Shown: piece after piece, positions 46,821 to 59,751 of the stretch
Layout: each line of letters begins with the position of its first letter
How positions within the stretch are numbered: the first letter of the stretch is position 1
Origin: Fragum whitleyi
Lineage: Eukaryota > Mollusca > Bivalvia > Cardiida > Cardiidae
Assembly (NCBI GenBank): GCA_948146395.1
Contig: OX411546.1
Location: 21,616,449 to 21,680,448 of the forward strand
Reading direction: 5' to 3'
DNA length: 64,000 bases
The notes under the pieces: generated by a model
The model's database searches: none
What the model was told of the DNA's origin: nothing
What the model saw: only the letters and a program-made list of their open reading frames with translations
Made by a program: the position numbers and the translations under genes

Positions 46821-49111
46821 AACAAGAGGACCAAGATGGTCCTAGATCGCTCACCTGAGTCTCTTTGACCCCTGGGACATCACATTAATTAGATAGGCAG
46901 ATGTCATAAGAAGATAATTGTCTAAGATCACTACCATGGAACGTTTTCAGCAAAGAGCAAGACAGATATGCCTTTTTGCTCTTTGATTCTATGTAACAAG
47001 AAAGCCATGAATGGCTTGTGTCGCTCCACAGGCTTGAATTTCTTGTAATAGCAAATCTAAGTTTTGACTAGATTTTTAGATATTTTGGGTTTTACTGATG
47101 TTGAAATGATTTTCAAAGTCTCCAACATTATAAAATATAGAGAAATGACTTCTGCCCATAAAAGACATATTTTTCATCCAATGACAATAATTTTTGGCTG
47201 CATGATAATGGATCACCCAAGGATCATACTAATGAAGTTTGATTGATATCCATCAGTTACATTCTGAGAAAATGATTTTCAAAGTTTCCACTATATAGCA
47301 TATAGTGGAAATGACCTCCGCCCATAAACTACAAATTTTTCATCCGATCACAATAATCTTTGGTAGACTGATTAAGGGTCACACAAGGATCACTCATGTA
47401 AAATTTGGTTGATATCTATCAATTAGATTCTGAGAAAATGATTTTCAAAGTTTTCACTATATAACATATAGAGAAATGACCTCCGCCCATAAATGACATA
47501 ATTTTCATCCGATTTCAAAATTTTTTTGTAGACTCATAAAGGGTCACCCAAGGATCATTCATGTAAAATTTGGTTGATATCTATCTATTAGATTCTGAGA
47601 AATTGATTTTCAAAGTTTCCACTATATAGCATATAGAGAAATGACCTCCGCCCATCAAATACATAATTTTTGTTCGATTTCAATATTTTTTTGTAGACTG
47701 ATAAAGGGTCACCCAAGGATCATTCATGTAAAATTTAATTGGTATCCATCAATTAGAACCTGAGAAAAGTCACTTTTTACCATATTTGGAAATTAGCCAC
47801 GCCCATTAAATCCATGTTTTTCATTGGATCAAAATTTCTTGAACAACTTAGAAAGAGGGTCACCCAAGGATCATTCCTGTGAAGTTTGGTTGAAATCCAT
47901 CCAGTAGTTTCTGAGAAGAAGATTTTTAAAGAAAAAGTTTACGACCGCACGCACGGACGGACGGACGGACGGACGCACGCACGACGGACACAACGCCATG
48001 ACAATAGCCCCAGTGGCTTTCAGCCAGTGGAGCTAAAAGTGGGCCCCAAATGTGAACCCAGGGTCTTGATATGAACAAACTTGGAAAAGGTCTATAAGAT
48101 GATGCTACATACTAAATATGAAAGCTGTCTGCCTACTGGTTTCAAAAAAGAAGATTTTTGATGGTTTCCTATTTTCACCCTTCGTGCTCAGATGAGCTGA
48201 AAGGGATGCGCCCGGGTGGAGCCCAAATATGACCCAAGGGTCTTGATATGAACAAACATGGTAGGGGCCCACTAGATGATACTACATACCAAAAATGAAA
48301 GCAGTGTGCCCTCTGGTTTCGATTAAAGAAGATTTTAAAAGATTTTCGCTCTTTGATTCTATGTAAAAAGGGTTGCGCCCTGGTGGAGCCCAAATATGAT
48401 CCTAGGGTCTTGACATGAACAAACTTGGTAGAGGTCCACTAGATGATGCTACATACCAAATATGAAAGCTGTCTGCCTTCTGATTTCATAGAAGAAGATT
48501 TTTGAAGATTTTCATTTTTTTACCCTTCGTGCTCAAAAGAGATAAAGGGATGCACCCGTGCAAAGCCCAAATATGACCCTAGGGTCTTGATATGAACAAA
48601 CTTGGTAGAGGCCCACTAGGTGATGATACATACCAAATATGATAGCTGTCTGCCATCTGGTTTCAGAGAAGAAGATTTTTAAAGATTTTTGCTCTTTGAT
48701 TCTATGTAAAAAGGGTTGGGCCCGGGCAAAGCCCAAATATGACCCCAGGGTCTTGATATGAACAAACTTGGTAGAGGTCCACTAGATGATGCTACATACC
48801 AAATATGAAAGCTGTCTGCCTTCTGGTTTCATAGAAGAAGATTTTTAAAGATTTTCATATTTTCACCCTTTTTGTTAAGGGTAAAGGGAAAGTTAAGGGT
48901 GGATTTCATTTATTTGAACAACTTTGGTAGAGCTTGACCCAAGGAACATCCCTGCCAAGTTTCATCAAGATTGGCCCACTGGTTTAGGAGGAGAAGATGT
49001 TTAAAGAAATTGTGGACGACGGACGACGGACGACGCACGTCGCACGACGCACGACGGACATTCTACGATCACAATAGCTCACCTTGAGCACTTCGTGCTC
49101 AGGTGAGCTAA
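46821..49111 (+). mobile_element. Family B element, copy 3, split by family A
   Basis: 46821-46995 is the 5' end (AACAAGAGGACC, 5' hairpin, GCTCACCTGAG) and 48038-49111 is the rest: tandem units, GACGACGGACGACGCACG run and 3' hairpin. It is broken inside a 'gattctatgtaaaaaggg' unit by a complete family A element. Confidence 0.9.
46996..48037 (+). mobile_element. Family A element, complete
   Basis: Starts ACAAGAAAGCCATGAATGGCTT (5' hairpin), then GTCGCTCCACAGGC. Four to five tandem units of about 163-166 bp follow (CCGCCCATAAA near 47153, 47319, 47482 and 47645), then GAAGATTTTTAAAGAAAAAG, (GGAC)n/(GCAC)n and CAATAGCCCCAGTGGCT-TTC-AGCCAGTGGAGCTAAA. 1,042 bp, non-coding. The 62-codon frame at 47886-48074 is the (GGAC)n run. 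Confidence 0.9.
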
Positions 49112-49478
49112 AAACAGGAAAGGGTTAAAGAACATGACTCCATTCACAGTGACCAGGAACTGGTAAGTATGTAACTCTGGTTCGATAATTACTTTGAAAT
49201 AGGAAATGTAAATTCATTGCAAAGCCTGTTAAAAGACGGTAATGGGAAGCCAAATTGGATTTCACACAAGCTGGTTATGGCCGCAGATGATACCATCTAC
49301 CACAAAATGGGAGTCTGTTTCAACACTCGTATCGTAATTCGAATCTTTAACAGGAAAATGATACAAGTAGCATGATTAGTTTTTTAAAGTTCTGAATAAG
49401 GCAAACAGTGACATTGCCAGGGCTGCTTTATTGTACTGTTAATTTTTGTCCTTAAACATCTTTGATTTCCCAACTTGT

Positions 49479-49708
49479 TTAACCCTTTCCTGTTTTACAA
49501 AATCTTGGACCTTCCCAAATTCAAAGGTTTTGCAGACGAAAATTTAAAGTGGATTTAATTTGAAAAATAACCATTCAGTAGGGTAGAAAATAGTGTGGAA
49601 AAAGAAGAAATTGCTTGTCAGAAGCAATTTCTTCTTTTTTTCACAATGTTTTCTCAATCATAAAATCACAGGCACGTAAAAAGCAGGGATTAAACAGCAA
49701 AGGGTTAA
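49479..49708 (-). mobile_element. TTAA-type MITE, family C
   Basis: TTAACCCTTTCCTG...CAGCAAAGGGTTAA with the central hairpin GAAGAAATTGCTTGTC/AGAAGCAATTTCTTC. Confidence 0.85.
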
Positions 49709-49839
49709 GACCTTGAAGGACACTGTCCTTTTGGTTCCAATATACTAGCCTTGGAAGTTTTAGACATTTTTTCAAGTGCTACCAATAATTCTATAAAATG
49801 TCCTCACTTTTCAGACCTGTCACCAGGAGGCACTTACCA

Positions 49840-50700
49840 AGGCCTTACCAGGGCTCGTGTTTGACCCTTAAACCAGGGTTTTGACCCCAAAAATCTGAAA
49901 ATTTCTTAATTTGAGCCCTTGAAATTTCTCCCAAGGGGGTCATTTTGACCCCCTTGAGAGGAATTACTATGGATCAAAACATGGTTTTATACCCATTATA
50001 TTCACAAATTACTATCTTTAGTTCTACAAATTTATTATTTGTTTCATATCATTACAAGAAACAGTTAATGTGACTCTTAAATATGCAAAATTCCACTTAT
50101 GATTTGCTTTTTCTATTGTTTTGACCCTTTAAATTCAGATTTGACCCCCAGATTTTCTTAGATGAGGAGTCAATGACTCCCAGATATCAAACATTAACAC
50201 AAGCCGTGCCATACATTCAAACACCTAGAGTATCACAGTACAAAAAAGCAGCTTAGCTAATTTACTCTTAAATGCATTTCATCATTTAAATGGTCAAATA
50301 TCACTTTATGATCATGAGAATGCAGAATTATGCCTCTTTTTAGGACCTGAACTTAGTAGTAAGTACCATAAGCTCTTTATAGTTATTATAAACTCTATAT
50401 TACAGGGCTCATCTTTGACCCTTAAACTAGGGTTTTGACTCAATAATCTGAAAATATCCTTTTTTGACCCTAAGAGAAATTCTAAGGGACAAAACAGGGT
50501 TTTATCACTCAAATTTTCATTGATGTATCATATTTACCATTTAGAATTCTACTGATTAATTTTTCTCTTAATTCTATAACAACAAAAGGTTGATTCACAC
50601 TGAAACCTGTAGAATTCTATGCACAATTTGCCTTTTCTGTTGTTTTGACCCATTAAGAATGAGTTTTGACCCTCAGAGGTAACAACACTGATACATTATC
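49840..50700. repeat. Two copies of a TTTGACCC-rich repeat
   Basis: 49850-50190 and 50403-50700 both read 'gggctc', 'tttgacccttaaac', 'agggttttgac', 'aatctgaaaat' and end in a TTTGACCC/GAGG patch. A third relative lies at 41930-42050. Function unknown. Confidence 0.55.
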
Positions 50701-51493
50701 ATGTGGTACCTTTAGCCAGAGATATGCTTCAGCAAAACTGAGGTAGGCCAATAAGAGCTATAGGGAGGTGGGAGAGAAGCAGGGGTGCAGATAAGAGGGG
50801 GTAGAGCCAGTCTAAAATCTTTATTTCCAAATGAAACCCTATGTTGTGGATACTCATTTGAATCGTCTCAATGAGACGTTTCAATGAGTACCAACAACAT
50901 AGGGATTAAGTAAGGAATAATGAAATATTTAAATTTGAAAACCAAAATACCCCCCTTTTCTGTAGTTTGTGAAGTGGATAGGTAGTCTTTTTTCCACAAA
51001 CATTTTTTTTTACTACAGCCTAATAAAAATGCCTTTAGTTAGGATGAAAAATCAAGACAAAAAAATAATCAAATGTGCACTTGCCAAGTTAAGTACAACT
51101 TCGGACAATATGCAGAATAGCTAAACAAGCATGTACAATTGAGATGCAATTATATTAAGTTATGGGTTAAATTTTGACATCTGTTGCAGTCAATATAAAA
51201 AAGTCACGAGGGGTACAAAAAGATTTTGTCAGCCTCCATTTGGTCCAACACCTGAAGGTAATTTGAGCCACAACTATGAAAGGTAACATATTTTGACAGA
51301 CTGACAAAAATATCTCTGTCTATGTTTAATGGCTAGTTATGCATCAGTTCACAAGTTATAACCCTTTCAACAAGTTTCAATATCTTTTTGAAATTAGAGG
51401 ATGTAACACATTCAAATCATTGCTACAATATCACATCAACCATGACTTTTTGAAGTTTATAATCTACCTTCGCACCTAAAAAAAACATCTAAT
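50701..51493. other. No gene seen
   Basis: Non-coding. 50836-50906 contains ATGTTGTGGATACTCATTTGA and TCAATGAGTACCAACAACAT, a hairpin around GTCTCAATGAGAC. Confidence 0.5.
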
Positions 51494-51800
51494 TTAACCC
51501 TTGTCATGCTGAACCCTGCATATTCCTGCTTTGTCAAGAGTTATAAAATAATATGCAGACTGATCTATGTCTATACCAGCTGATTTTCCATTTTAAACCA
51601 GAAAAAGCTATGAAAATGGCACTTTCAAAATGAATGCTGACTAACAAGACCGTGTTGTGATTTCTCACCATAATTTATCAGAAAGCAGGCAGTGTTAGAT
51701 CAGACTGCACATCTGTGCAGACTGATCTTAGTCTACACTGTCTGCAAAAGTTACTTGGTGTACAAAAAGAATACATTATGAACAGCATGAGAAAGATTAA
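51494..51800 (-). mobile_element. TTAA-type MITE, D/E hybrid
   Basis: The left end is family D-like (TTAACCCTTGTCATGCTGAA). The right part is family E-like (GATCAGACTGCACATCTGTGCAGACTGATC, then GAACAGCATGAGAAAGATTAA). Confidence 0.65.
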
Positions 51801-52563
51801 AGAAGATTATTTCACCATTAAATTATAATTTTCAACTTGATTTTCTTTTTCTTTTCCTCTTAAATCTAATTAAAAAGTTTGAAACCAAAATTTCTTTTTA
51901 AAAATTCAAATGTTACTAAACCCTTGTTGAATCTAAGGGATCTGCGTGTTCAATAATTGACTTGCTCTACTTTAAGACTGTTGCTATGTGGGCTCAATGT
52001 GTTTCACTGACCTAAATGGGAAACTCCGATACTCCCGTATTCCCGTTTTAGGCATGACAAAAAAATTTACTTGAATTAATCACACACTGAAACTAATAAA
52101 AGACACAAGAATTTCCGAATTTCCAACAGAAATATGACTTCACTTGGCTCACTTTCATACAATTCTACTTGAAGCCTTTAATTGGCCCTGAAATATCCAT
52201 TGAAGAAAAAGCATTGGGAAACAATTTGGAAAATGAAGAAATTGCTTGAAACAAGCAATTTCTTCGCTGTCCAGAATTCTTTCTATACCAAAAGACAGTA
52301 TATTTTTTTTTATATTTTTTTATTGATTGATTTGAAATTGTCCTTTACTACCTTGTGTAGGAAATTGCAATTGGTAAAGGAATACTAGTGTATGTCTGAT
52401 CAGACTCTAAAGCCTCCATTCAGAATGTCTGCAATGAGGTACAAATCGATTTCTGGGAAAATCTTACTATCTCTAATGATCATTCTACCTCACCATTGTT
52501 TATTTTTTTTTCAAATCCCGCATGTATCTTAAGTAAAAAAGAATACTTTTCTCTCTGGTTCAC
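51801..52563. other. No gene; one hairpin related to family C
   Basis: 52226-52264 is GAAGAAATTGCTT-gaaac-AAGCAATTTCTTC, the family C central hairpin without its TTAA ends. The rest is AT-rich and non-coding. Confidence 0.55.
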
Positions 52564-52564
52564 A

Positions 52565-53055
52565 GTCAACTCGGCCTGTGAATAACTCGTCCCGTCAACT
52601 CGGCCAGTCAACTCGGCCTGTATAAGTTATATAGGTACATGTATAAAGATGCAAAGAAAATATATATTCAAGTCTTTGTATCTTTATTTTTCTATATTAT
52701 TACTTGCTTCTTAAAGTTTTTATTTGTTAGCAATGATCTCCGCATTGGGAAATATGGTTTTAAGACTTATATCACATTCCACTTTTATTATTTGTGTAAA
52801 TATGAGATACCATTATAGCCTTTGGTTATTAAATGATTTATCCATTTTAACTTTACTTTAAATTTAATTCTCAAATTATTTTTTCCTGGGAACGAAAGAA
52901 GATGACAATTTACACCTCCTCTAAGTACACTTTATACCATGATTAACTATCCGATCACTATATGCTATATAACAAATATACAGGCCGAGTTGACCGGCCG
53001 AGTTTTACACGGGCCGAGTTTTACACAGGCCGAGATTTTAACAGGCCGAGTTGAC
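52565..53055. mobile_element. TIR element with CAACTCGGCC motif arrays
   Basis: The left end GTCAACTCGGCCTGTGAA and right end ACAGGCCGAGTTGAC are inverted. The left holds three CAACTCGGCC/AACTCGTCCC motifs within 60 bp. The right holds five GGCCGAG motifs within 80 bp (52982-53052). The interior is AT-rich and non-coding. Target duplication not resolved. Confidence 0.7.
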
Positions 53056-53385
53056 AGGACACCTTCTCTCTTTACTTATACAAAATTACTATATTCCAAA
53101 ATTGGATAAATCTACCTGCATTTTATTTGAAGAATTGTGTAAAAAAGAAAATAAAAAAAAATTAAAGGACCTCCTTTTCAAACATTTCTTTGTTTATTTT
53201 CGAATTTCTTTTTATCTTCCAGAAAAAAAAGCAACAGATTGGAAAACATCATTTTAACTGTTGTCATCAAAATAAACGCTTCATACCGACTAACTGGAAT
53301 ATATCACAATCCGAAAATCAACAGTTGAATAAAACGATGTAAGAAAAGGAGATATTTTCTATGGATGACTATAAAAGATACTTAC

Positions 53386-53662
53386 GAACTTGTACACGTT
53401 TAGCATCTAGTTGCCCTGCTGTGACACTTAGCCTTGCTATCCTTTTACACAGTTTGTCCGTCCGTTCGAACACGAGTTGACATTCCTCGGATATGTCACA
53501 AAACAGGTCGTCTGCATGACGAACCAAACTCGAAAGTTGGAGTAAAGCTCCGACGATTGTGTTATTCGAAACCGTGAGCGAAACTGAGCTTATTTCCTCT
53601 TCCGAGCTTATACTATGAGCCCCAAGATACATCGGCTCGATATTCCGACATCCGATCGGCAT
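53386..53662 (-). CDS. First coding exon of a WAVE-homology-domain protein, NHS family-like
   Basis: The minus-strand ATG at 53662 has A at -3. The frame gives 92 codons ending in a donor GTTC|GTAAGT at 53385 (phase 1). The start, MPIGCRNIEP, fits the MPxxxRxIEP start shared by WAVE/SCAR and NHS (Nance-Horan syndrome) proteins. Residues about 32-87 form the WAVE-homology helix region: LLQLSSLVRHADDLF, then ARLSVTAGQLDAK. RHA-x-x-LF and the short spacer favour NHS over WAVE, whereas QLSSL and RLSV...QLD also fit WAVE. In both families this domain binds the Abi/HSPC300 helices of the WAVE complex that controls Arp2/3-driven actin assembly. Termination of the first exon just after the domain also agrees with NHS genes as I remember them. 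Later exons would be at lower coordinates and were not found; they may be far away. Confidence 0.65.
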
Positions 53663-54293
53663 GTTTAACCACTTTTTAAAACTCCAAAAAGTTTAATATC
53701 CATTAAAATTTGTGTGACACCTGAGTTTGGCGATAAACACAAAAACACCGTCTCCATTCGAATAGCGTATACCGAATGTGGACTCGATTGTTATTGGCTG
53801 TCACAAGGAGCTTAACCCTTAACCCCAATAATCGCCGAAACTTGAACAGGTAAATCTTAGATAATATCGCGTAATTCTTTACACAAAGTGTAATATAAAC
53901 AAAAATGGGGACTCGCAACTGAAATAAATTTTCATATAAGTTTTAGCATTTGGTGCTAAGTAAGGCATTAACTTTGAATAACGACCGCTTTGCAATGAGC
54001 GTTAAAATCGTTTAACGTAAAGGAATTAGACTGAGGCGCCGTCTTATCCGCGCTACTCAACCGTAAAATGTAGGGTGTAAAAAGTTCGGCTTACTGATCT
54101 TCTGACCCCATGTGTTCCCTAATTAGGGCTTTTGAGAAAATTTTCAGGTGTTTGAAAGTAAGTGAAAATACAGAAGCGTTTGTTATTGTCTTTTTACTCG
54201 CATGAATTCAAAGAGGGGATCGGGGACGTAACACTCAATGCCCCTTTTAAACTTTTGCTAAATAACGCCCCAATTCGGTGTGTAGAAATTAGA

Positions 54294-54421
54294 CCTGTTT
54301 TCAGGATCACCAAACGGCGCAAACAGTTTTCCAATTATACCCCGCTTTGCACGTGCACATGCGTGCAAAACGGGATATAATTGGAAAACTGTTCGCACCG
54401 TTTTGTGATCCTTCACACAGG
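54294..54421. repeat. Foldback element, family G
   Basis: CAGGATCACCAAACGG at one end and CGTTTTGTGATCC at the other. The stem GCAAACAGTTTTCCAATTATA pairs with TATAATTGGAAAACTGTTCGC, centre CCCCGCTTTGCACGTG. Confidence 0.8.
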
Positions 54422-55378
54422 ACTGTTTCTTAAAATATATAGTTACGGCATCATGCTCGCCAATTGACGAATTTTATGAAATGTTGGACCTAAATAGTGG
54501 CAGATTTAGAAGGGGGAAAAGGGGTTCAGACGAACCCCCTCTGAATCCCAAATATTTAATCATCATGTATCATTTTAATTAGTCCTTCTGCCGCTGTTCA
54601 CGACATATTTCTGTTTCTAAACAAACTTTTGGCAGACAGTATAGACTAAGATCAGTCTGCACAGCTGTGCAGCCCAGCCCGATCGTAGCATATAGGCCAA
54701 CCGTGCTTGCCTTCGAACTTGATTTTTGTGGTTTGAACCATGAAGCAATCTTACTGATAGGTTAAAACTTAAAAATAATATTTTAATCCATCAGGAAAGG
54801 GATTAGAAATTGTGTTTTACAGGGAAAACGAACATCCTTTGTGCATGTTCGAACCTCCTTTAACGAAATCCTGGATCCGCCACTGCTCAGCCGGGGGGGA
54901 TGGATCCGCTCATGACTCCAATTTCATTTCGTTCCCAAATCCAGATCAACCTTTTCATAGGACTAAACTTTTCCAGAAATAGAACCTTTTGGATTTGCCT
55001 CAGAAATCCAATATAAAAAGGCCTTTGTAACTAATTTGTCACAAAGAATCGATTATTACATAATATACGTTAGCTCCTCTTGAACTATCCGGTGCGGTCT
55101 ATATCCGTGAAGTCAAAATGAGAAAAATAAGACAGTTAGCAGATGGTTTGACGATTATCACCATTTCCCGCCCATTTTTCTGCAGCATTCCGAGGCAGCA
55201 GGCAGGTGATAATGATAGAAAATCAATAGATCATTTATCGGAACCACGATTTTTTACCTTCGAAAAACGAGTCATGTGAAATAGGCTGGCTCCTAGACTG
55301 TCAATTAGTGTAAATAAGGTGTTTTACCGGGCATATCCTCAAAATCACTGAACGGCCAGCCAAAGGAATATAAGCTGT
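54422..55378. other. No gene; MITE fragment at 54625-54690
   Basis: 54625-54690 has GGCAGACAGTATAGACTAAG, then ATCAGTCTGCACAGCTGTGCAG, a family E piece. Otherwise no gene is seen. Confidence 0.5.
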
Positions 55379-55622
55379 GTCAGCCCGATTAGCTCAGTTC
55401 AGAAGCATTGAAGTTCGACCGCGTGGGTTCGATTCCCGGGCTGGCAGACCGTGAACAAAATTAATCGTCTTTCGGATGATACGTTAAACCAAAGTCCCGC
55501 GAAACGGTGCTTTACACCAGAACCATGGCACGGATCTCAGCAGCAGTTTCGTCATGTATCCTTGCACTATCCCCCGTACATTGTGTTATTAATTGTTCAA
55601 TAAAAATAATGCAACAAGGACA
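55379..55622 (+). mobile_element. tRNA-derived SINE, second type
   Basis: The tRNA-like head is 55381-55446 with A box TTAGCTCAGTTCAG and B box GGTTCGATTCC. It is followed by a body with 'cgtctttcggatgatacgtt' and 'aaaccaaagtcccg', a motif I recall as a conserved central part of widely spread metazoan SINEs, and ends in an AATAA-type tail. It differs from the SINE at 16996. Confidence 0.8.
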
Positions 55623-57473
55623 AAGATTTTAGATAAAGATAAACCTCTGATGGTGTCAAGTTCATGGTCCTCTGCAAAGGTTATTGCCATTTTGAAATTC
55701 CAAACGGGCCCGGCCATAGAAGCGGAACCGCCAACGGTGAAAAGCTCACAACCGCGGGTCTCGGAATTAAGTCAACTATATCAACTTAAACGTTTTAAGT
55801 TTTCCTTTATGTCTAATTCACTCCCCATGCTAATCAATATACAGTTAACCCTGTCTTAAGCAAGCATCTAAGGGACAAAGAAAAGGTGCTTTATGCCTTC
55901 AAAATGACCACGGTCTCATCTATCACGAAATCACGAAATATTGTATTAAGCGACCATTTCAATGAGCGACCACTATTTGTGACCACCTTAGCAGTCGCTT
56001 TATACAATTTTTGCTGTTATATGCAGTCTACAACAACACCGTAATCGTTTTTTAGATGGTTGGAAGAAGTTGTCGCGAAATTTACATGTCTTAAAAAATA
56101 TTGATTTTCACAATAATTTCATTTCAAACATAAAAAAGCTTCATTACTGAACAGTGAAATATGGATTTCATATATTGAATGTGTTTAAAGCAATCAATTT
56201 TGAAGAGACTATTAAATTTTTGACATGATCTTTGATAAATACCTACCCCGAATACTTTTATGTCCCAAGGGGACAAGGGCCGCTTTATCTCAAATTGTTT
56301 TATTATGTGAGTGTCGACAAGTTATCTAAACCAATTTTCCTGCGGGTTTGTCACAAGCATATTTCACTCGTTGAATTCAATTCCCCATACCTCTCCTGTG
56401 GATCTCCCTGGATTTTAGATATGACATTTTGCCCATATTCGAGAAAATATTGTGGAAAAAAGGATAAATTGCTTGTAACAAGCATTTTTTCCCTTTTCCA
56501 CAAAATTTTTACCACTTTGGATAGTTTCTTCTTCAAAAAGCCCGCACTTTTCAATATTGACCAACTTTAAATTTCTAAAAATGGGAAAGGGCAATTAAAC
56601 CGTAAATTTTGGACTAAAAAACATGAATTGTCAAGCTTATGATCAAAAGCCTAAAATTATTTTCGTATGAAAAATTGTATATGTGAAATAGAAATTTATA
56701 CATGTAGGTAAAATAGGGAAATATGAAAAAAAAGAGTTGTTATATTATGATAAAAGATGTATTTGTTTAAAAACCATAGTTTGACTCGCCACCCTTAATT
56801 AAAGATGATTATCACAGATTTCCCTAGGAGTTCCTAAAAGTAATCATTGTCTAAATTCCCATTTCCGGAAAAGAAATTGTCGGTATTTGTAGCTTCAACT
56901 ACCACTGAAATGATCTCGGTTAAATAAGGGAGACAATCACACGACAAGATATTTCCGTTATTTGTTACGTTATTCCCCTTACACATAAGAGCCATCTGTT
57001 AGAAAAAATATGATGAAAGATTAGCAAATTATTCAATTCATGGATGTTCTTTGTTGGAGGAGATTGACAACACAATAAGCATCCGAGAAAATCCACTTAC
57101 CCTTTTTTACAATGATATCAACATTTTTACGTAGAATCTTCGTTTGTATTTACTTTCAAGTTTTAAAACTTTTTGTTAATAGGCTTCGGGTGAAATAGAA
57201 AAATCTGAGAAGTACGAAAGAATCGACCCCGTTGAGATTGCAGAGGCTTATTGAAAAATTCAATATTTGATTTTTTTCTTTCTTAATTCTATGCTGATCA
57301 AATCATAATATCTTATGCTTCATATTTGACTGAAGTCTGTTCGAGGTCTGATCTTTTTCCTGGGATTTGTTCAACTCTATGATTTGGATCATAAAATGAA
57401 AACATGCATAGATAAATAGAGACGCCAATTCGCCATCAAAATTTTTGAAAACAATAACAAAACCTACGGGTAC
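55623..57473. other. No gene; hairpin at 56450-56508
   Basis: 56450-56508 is a hairpin, TGTGGAAAAAAGGATAAATT, then GCTTGTAACAAGC and its decayed complement ending TTTTCCACA; it is distantly like the family C centre. The 112-codon frame through it is not protein-like. Confidence 0.5.
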
Positions 57474-57659
<186 letters not shown>

Positions 57660-57664
<5 letters not shown>

Positions 57665-57822
57665 AATAAAAAAACAGAGTCGAAAAAAAGAGGCATGGCT
57701 CTTACAAAATGCTTTCAGGATAATCTCCCTTGACATTTTGGACAACTGTTGTGATGGGCGAACACACATGCCAACGTTAACGCGTTTATTGTTGACAATA
57801 TCCTATGTTTTCTCAGAAAACA
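57660..57822 (+). mobile_element. Family L element, 5' truncated by microsatellite
   Basis: 'aaaaagaggcatggctctta', 'gtgatgggcgaacacacatg' and 'aaaacagccgggcta' match the 3' two-thirds of 13095-13386. Confidence 0.6.
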
Positions 57823-57952
57823 GCCGGGCTATTTATTGACAATAAAATTGAATGAATCTTTAACTTCTCGCATATTTCGATCAATAATTTCATGTAAATA
57901 ATTCCATATTGACAATATCATTAAAAATCATATATAGATGATGTTGAAGACT

Positions 57953-58152
57953 NNNNNNNNNNNNNNNNNNNNNNNNNNNNNNNNNNNNNNNNNNNNNNNN
58001 NNNNNNNNNNNNNNNNNNNNNNNNNNNNNNNNNNNNNNNNNNNNNNNNNNNNNNNNNNNNNNNNNNNNNNNNNNNNNNNNNNNNNNNNNNNNNNNNNNNN
58101 NNNNNNNNNNNNNNNNNNNNNNNNNNNNNNNNNNNNNNNNNNNNNNNNNNNN
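57953..58152. other. Assembly gap, exactly 200 N
   Basis: A run of 200 unknown bases, a conventional placeholder of unknown true length. No annotation is possible inside it. Confidence 1.
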
Positions 58153-59490
<1,338 letters not shown>

Positions 59491-59586
59491 TGGTAGATAT
59501 AAACTATAAAGGGTTTATTAACGTAATTTCTCTGTTATCATTTTCAAATTGCATCTCTTGGGGATGTAGGAAAAAAAGGAGAATCA

Positions 59587-59751
59587 TGAATCTGTTGAGA
59601 AAACTGTTTGTAATTGTTGTTGTATGCCCTCTAGCAGTGGTCAAAGGTGCCGAAGTTTCGATAGGATTACGGATAATTTACGAGAAGTAGTGATCGGAAA
59701 ATGCGAGTTTTTTCAAAACACCATCAACCAAGATATATTCTGCCAACACGG
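59587..59751 (+). CDS. Cyclase exon 1: signal peptide plus N-terminus, with frame conflict
   Basis: The ATG at 59587 gives MNLLRKLFVIVVVCPLAVVKG, a good signal peptide, but that frame stops at 59688-59690. The next frame (+1), open from 59570 to the TAG at 59753, encodes the family-like FDRITDNLREVVIGKCEFF and ends at the donor CACGG|GTAGGT (59752), leaving two bases that fit exon 2. The switch must fall near 59640-59660. No intron can fit there, so a one-base insertion in the assembly or in this allele is the simplest explanation. An alternative ATG at 59624 in the second frame would give an N-terminus without a signal peptide. Cys at 59702 matches the first family cysteine (CD38 C67). Confidence 0.75.

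Larger units (their letters stand above)
46641..49128 (+). mobile_element. TTAA-type MITE, family C, split by a 2.3-kb nested insertion
   Basis: 46641-46820 is the family C left part from TTAACCCTTTGC through the hairpin to CCAAAATTTTG. 49112-49128 is its right end AACAGGAAAGGGTTAA. Everything between is family B plus family A. Confidence 0.85.
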
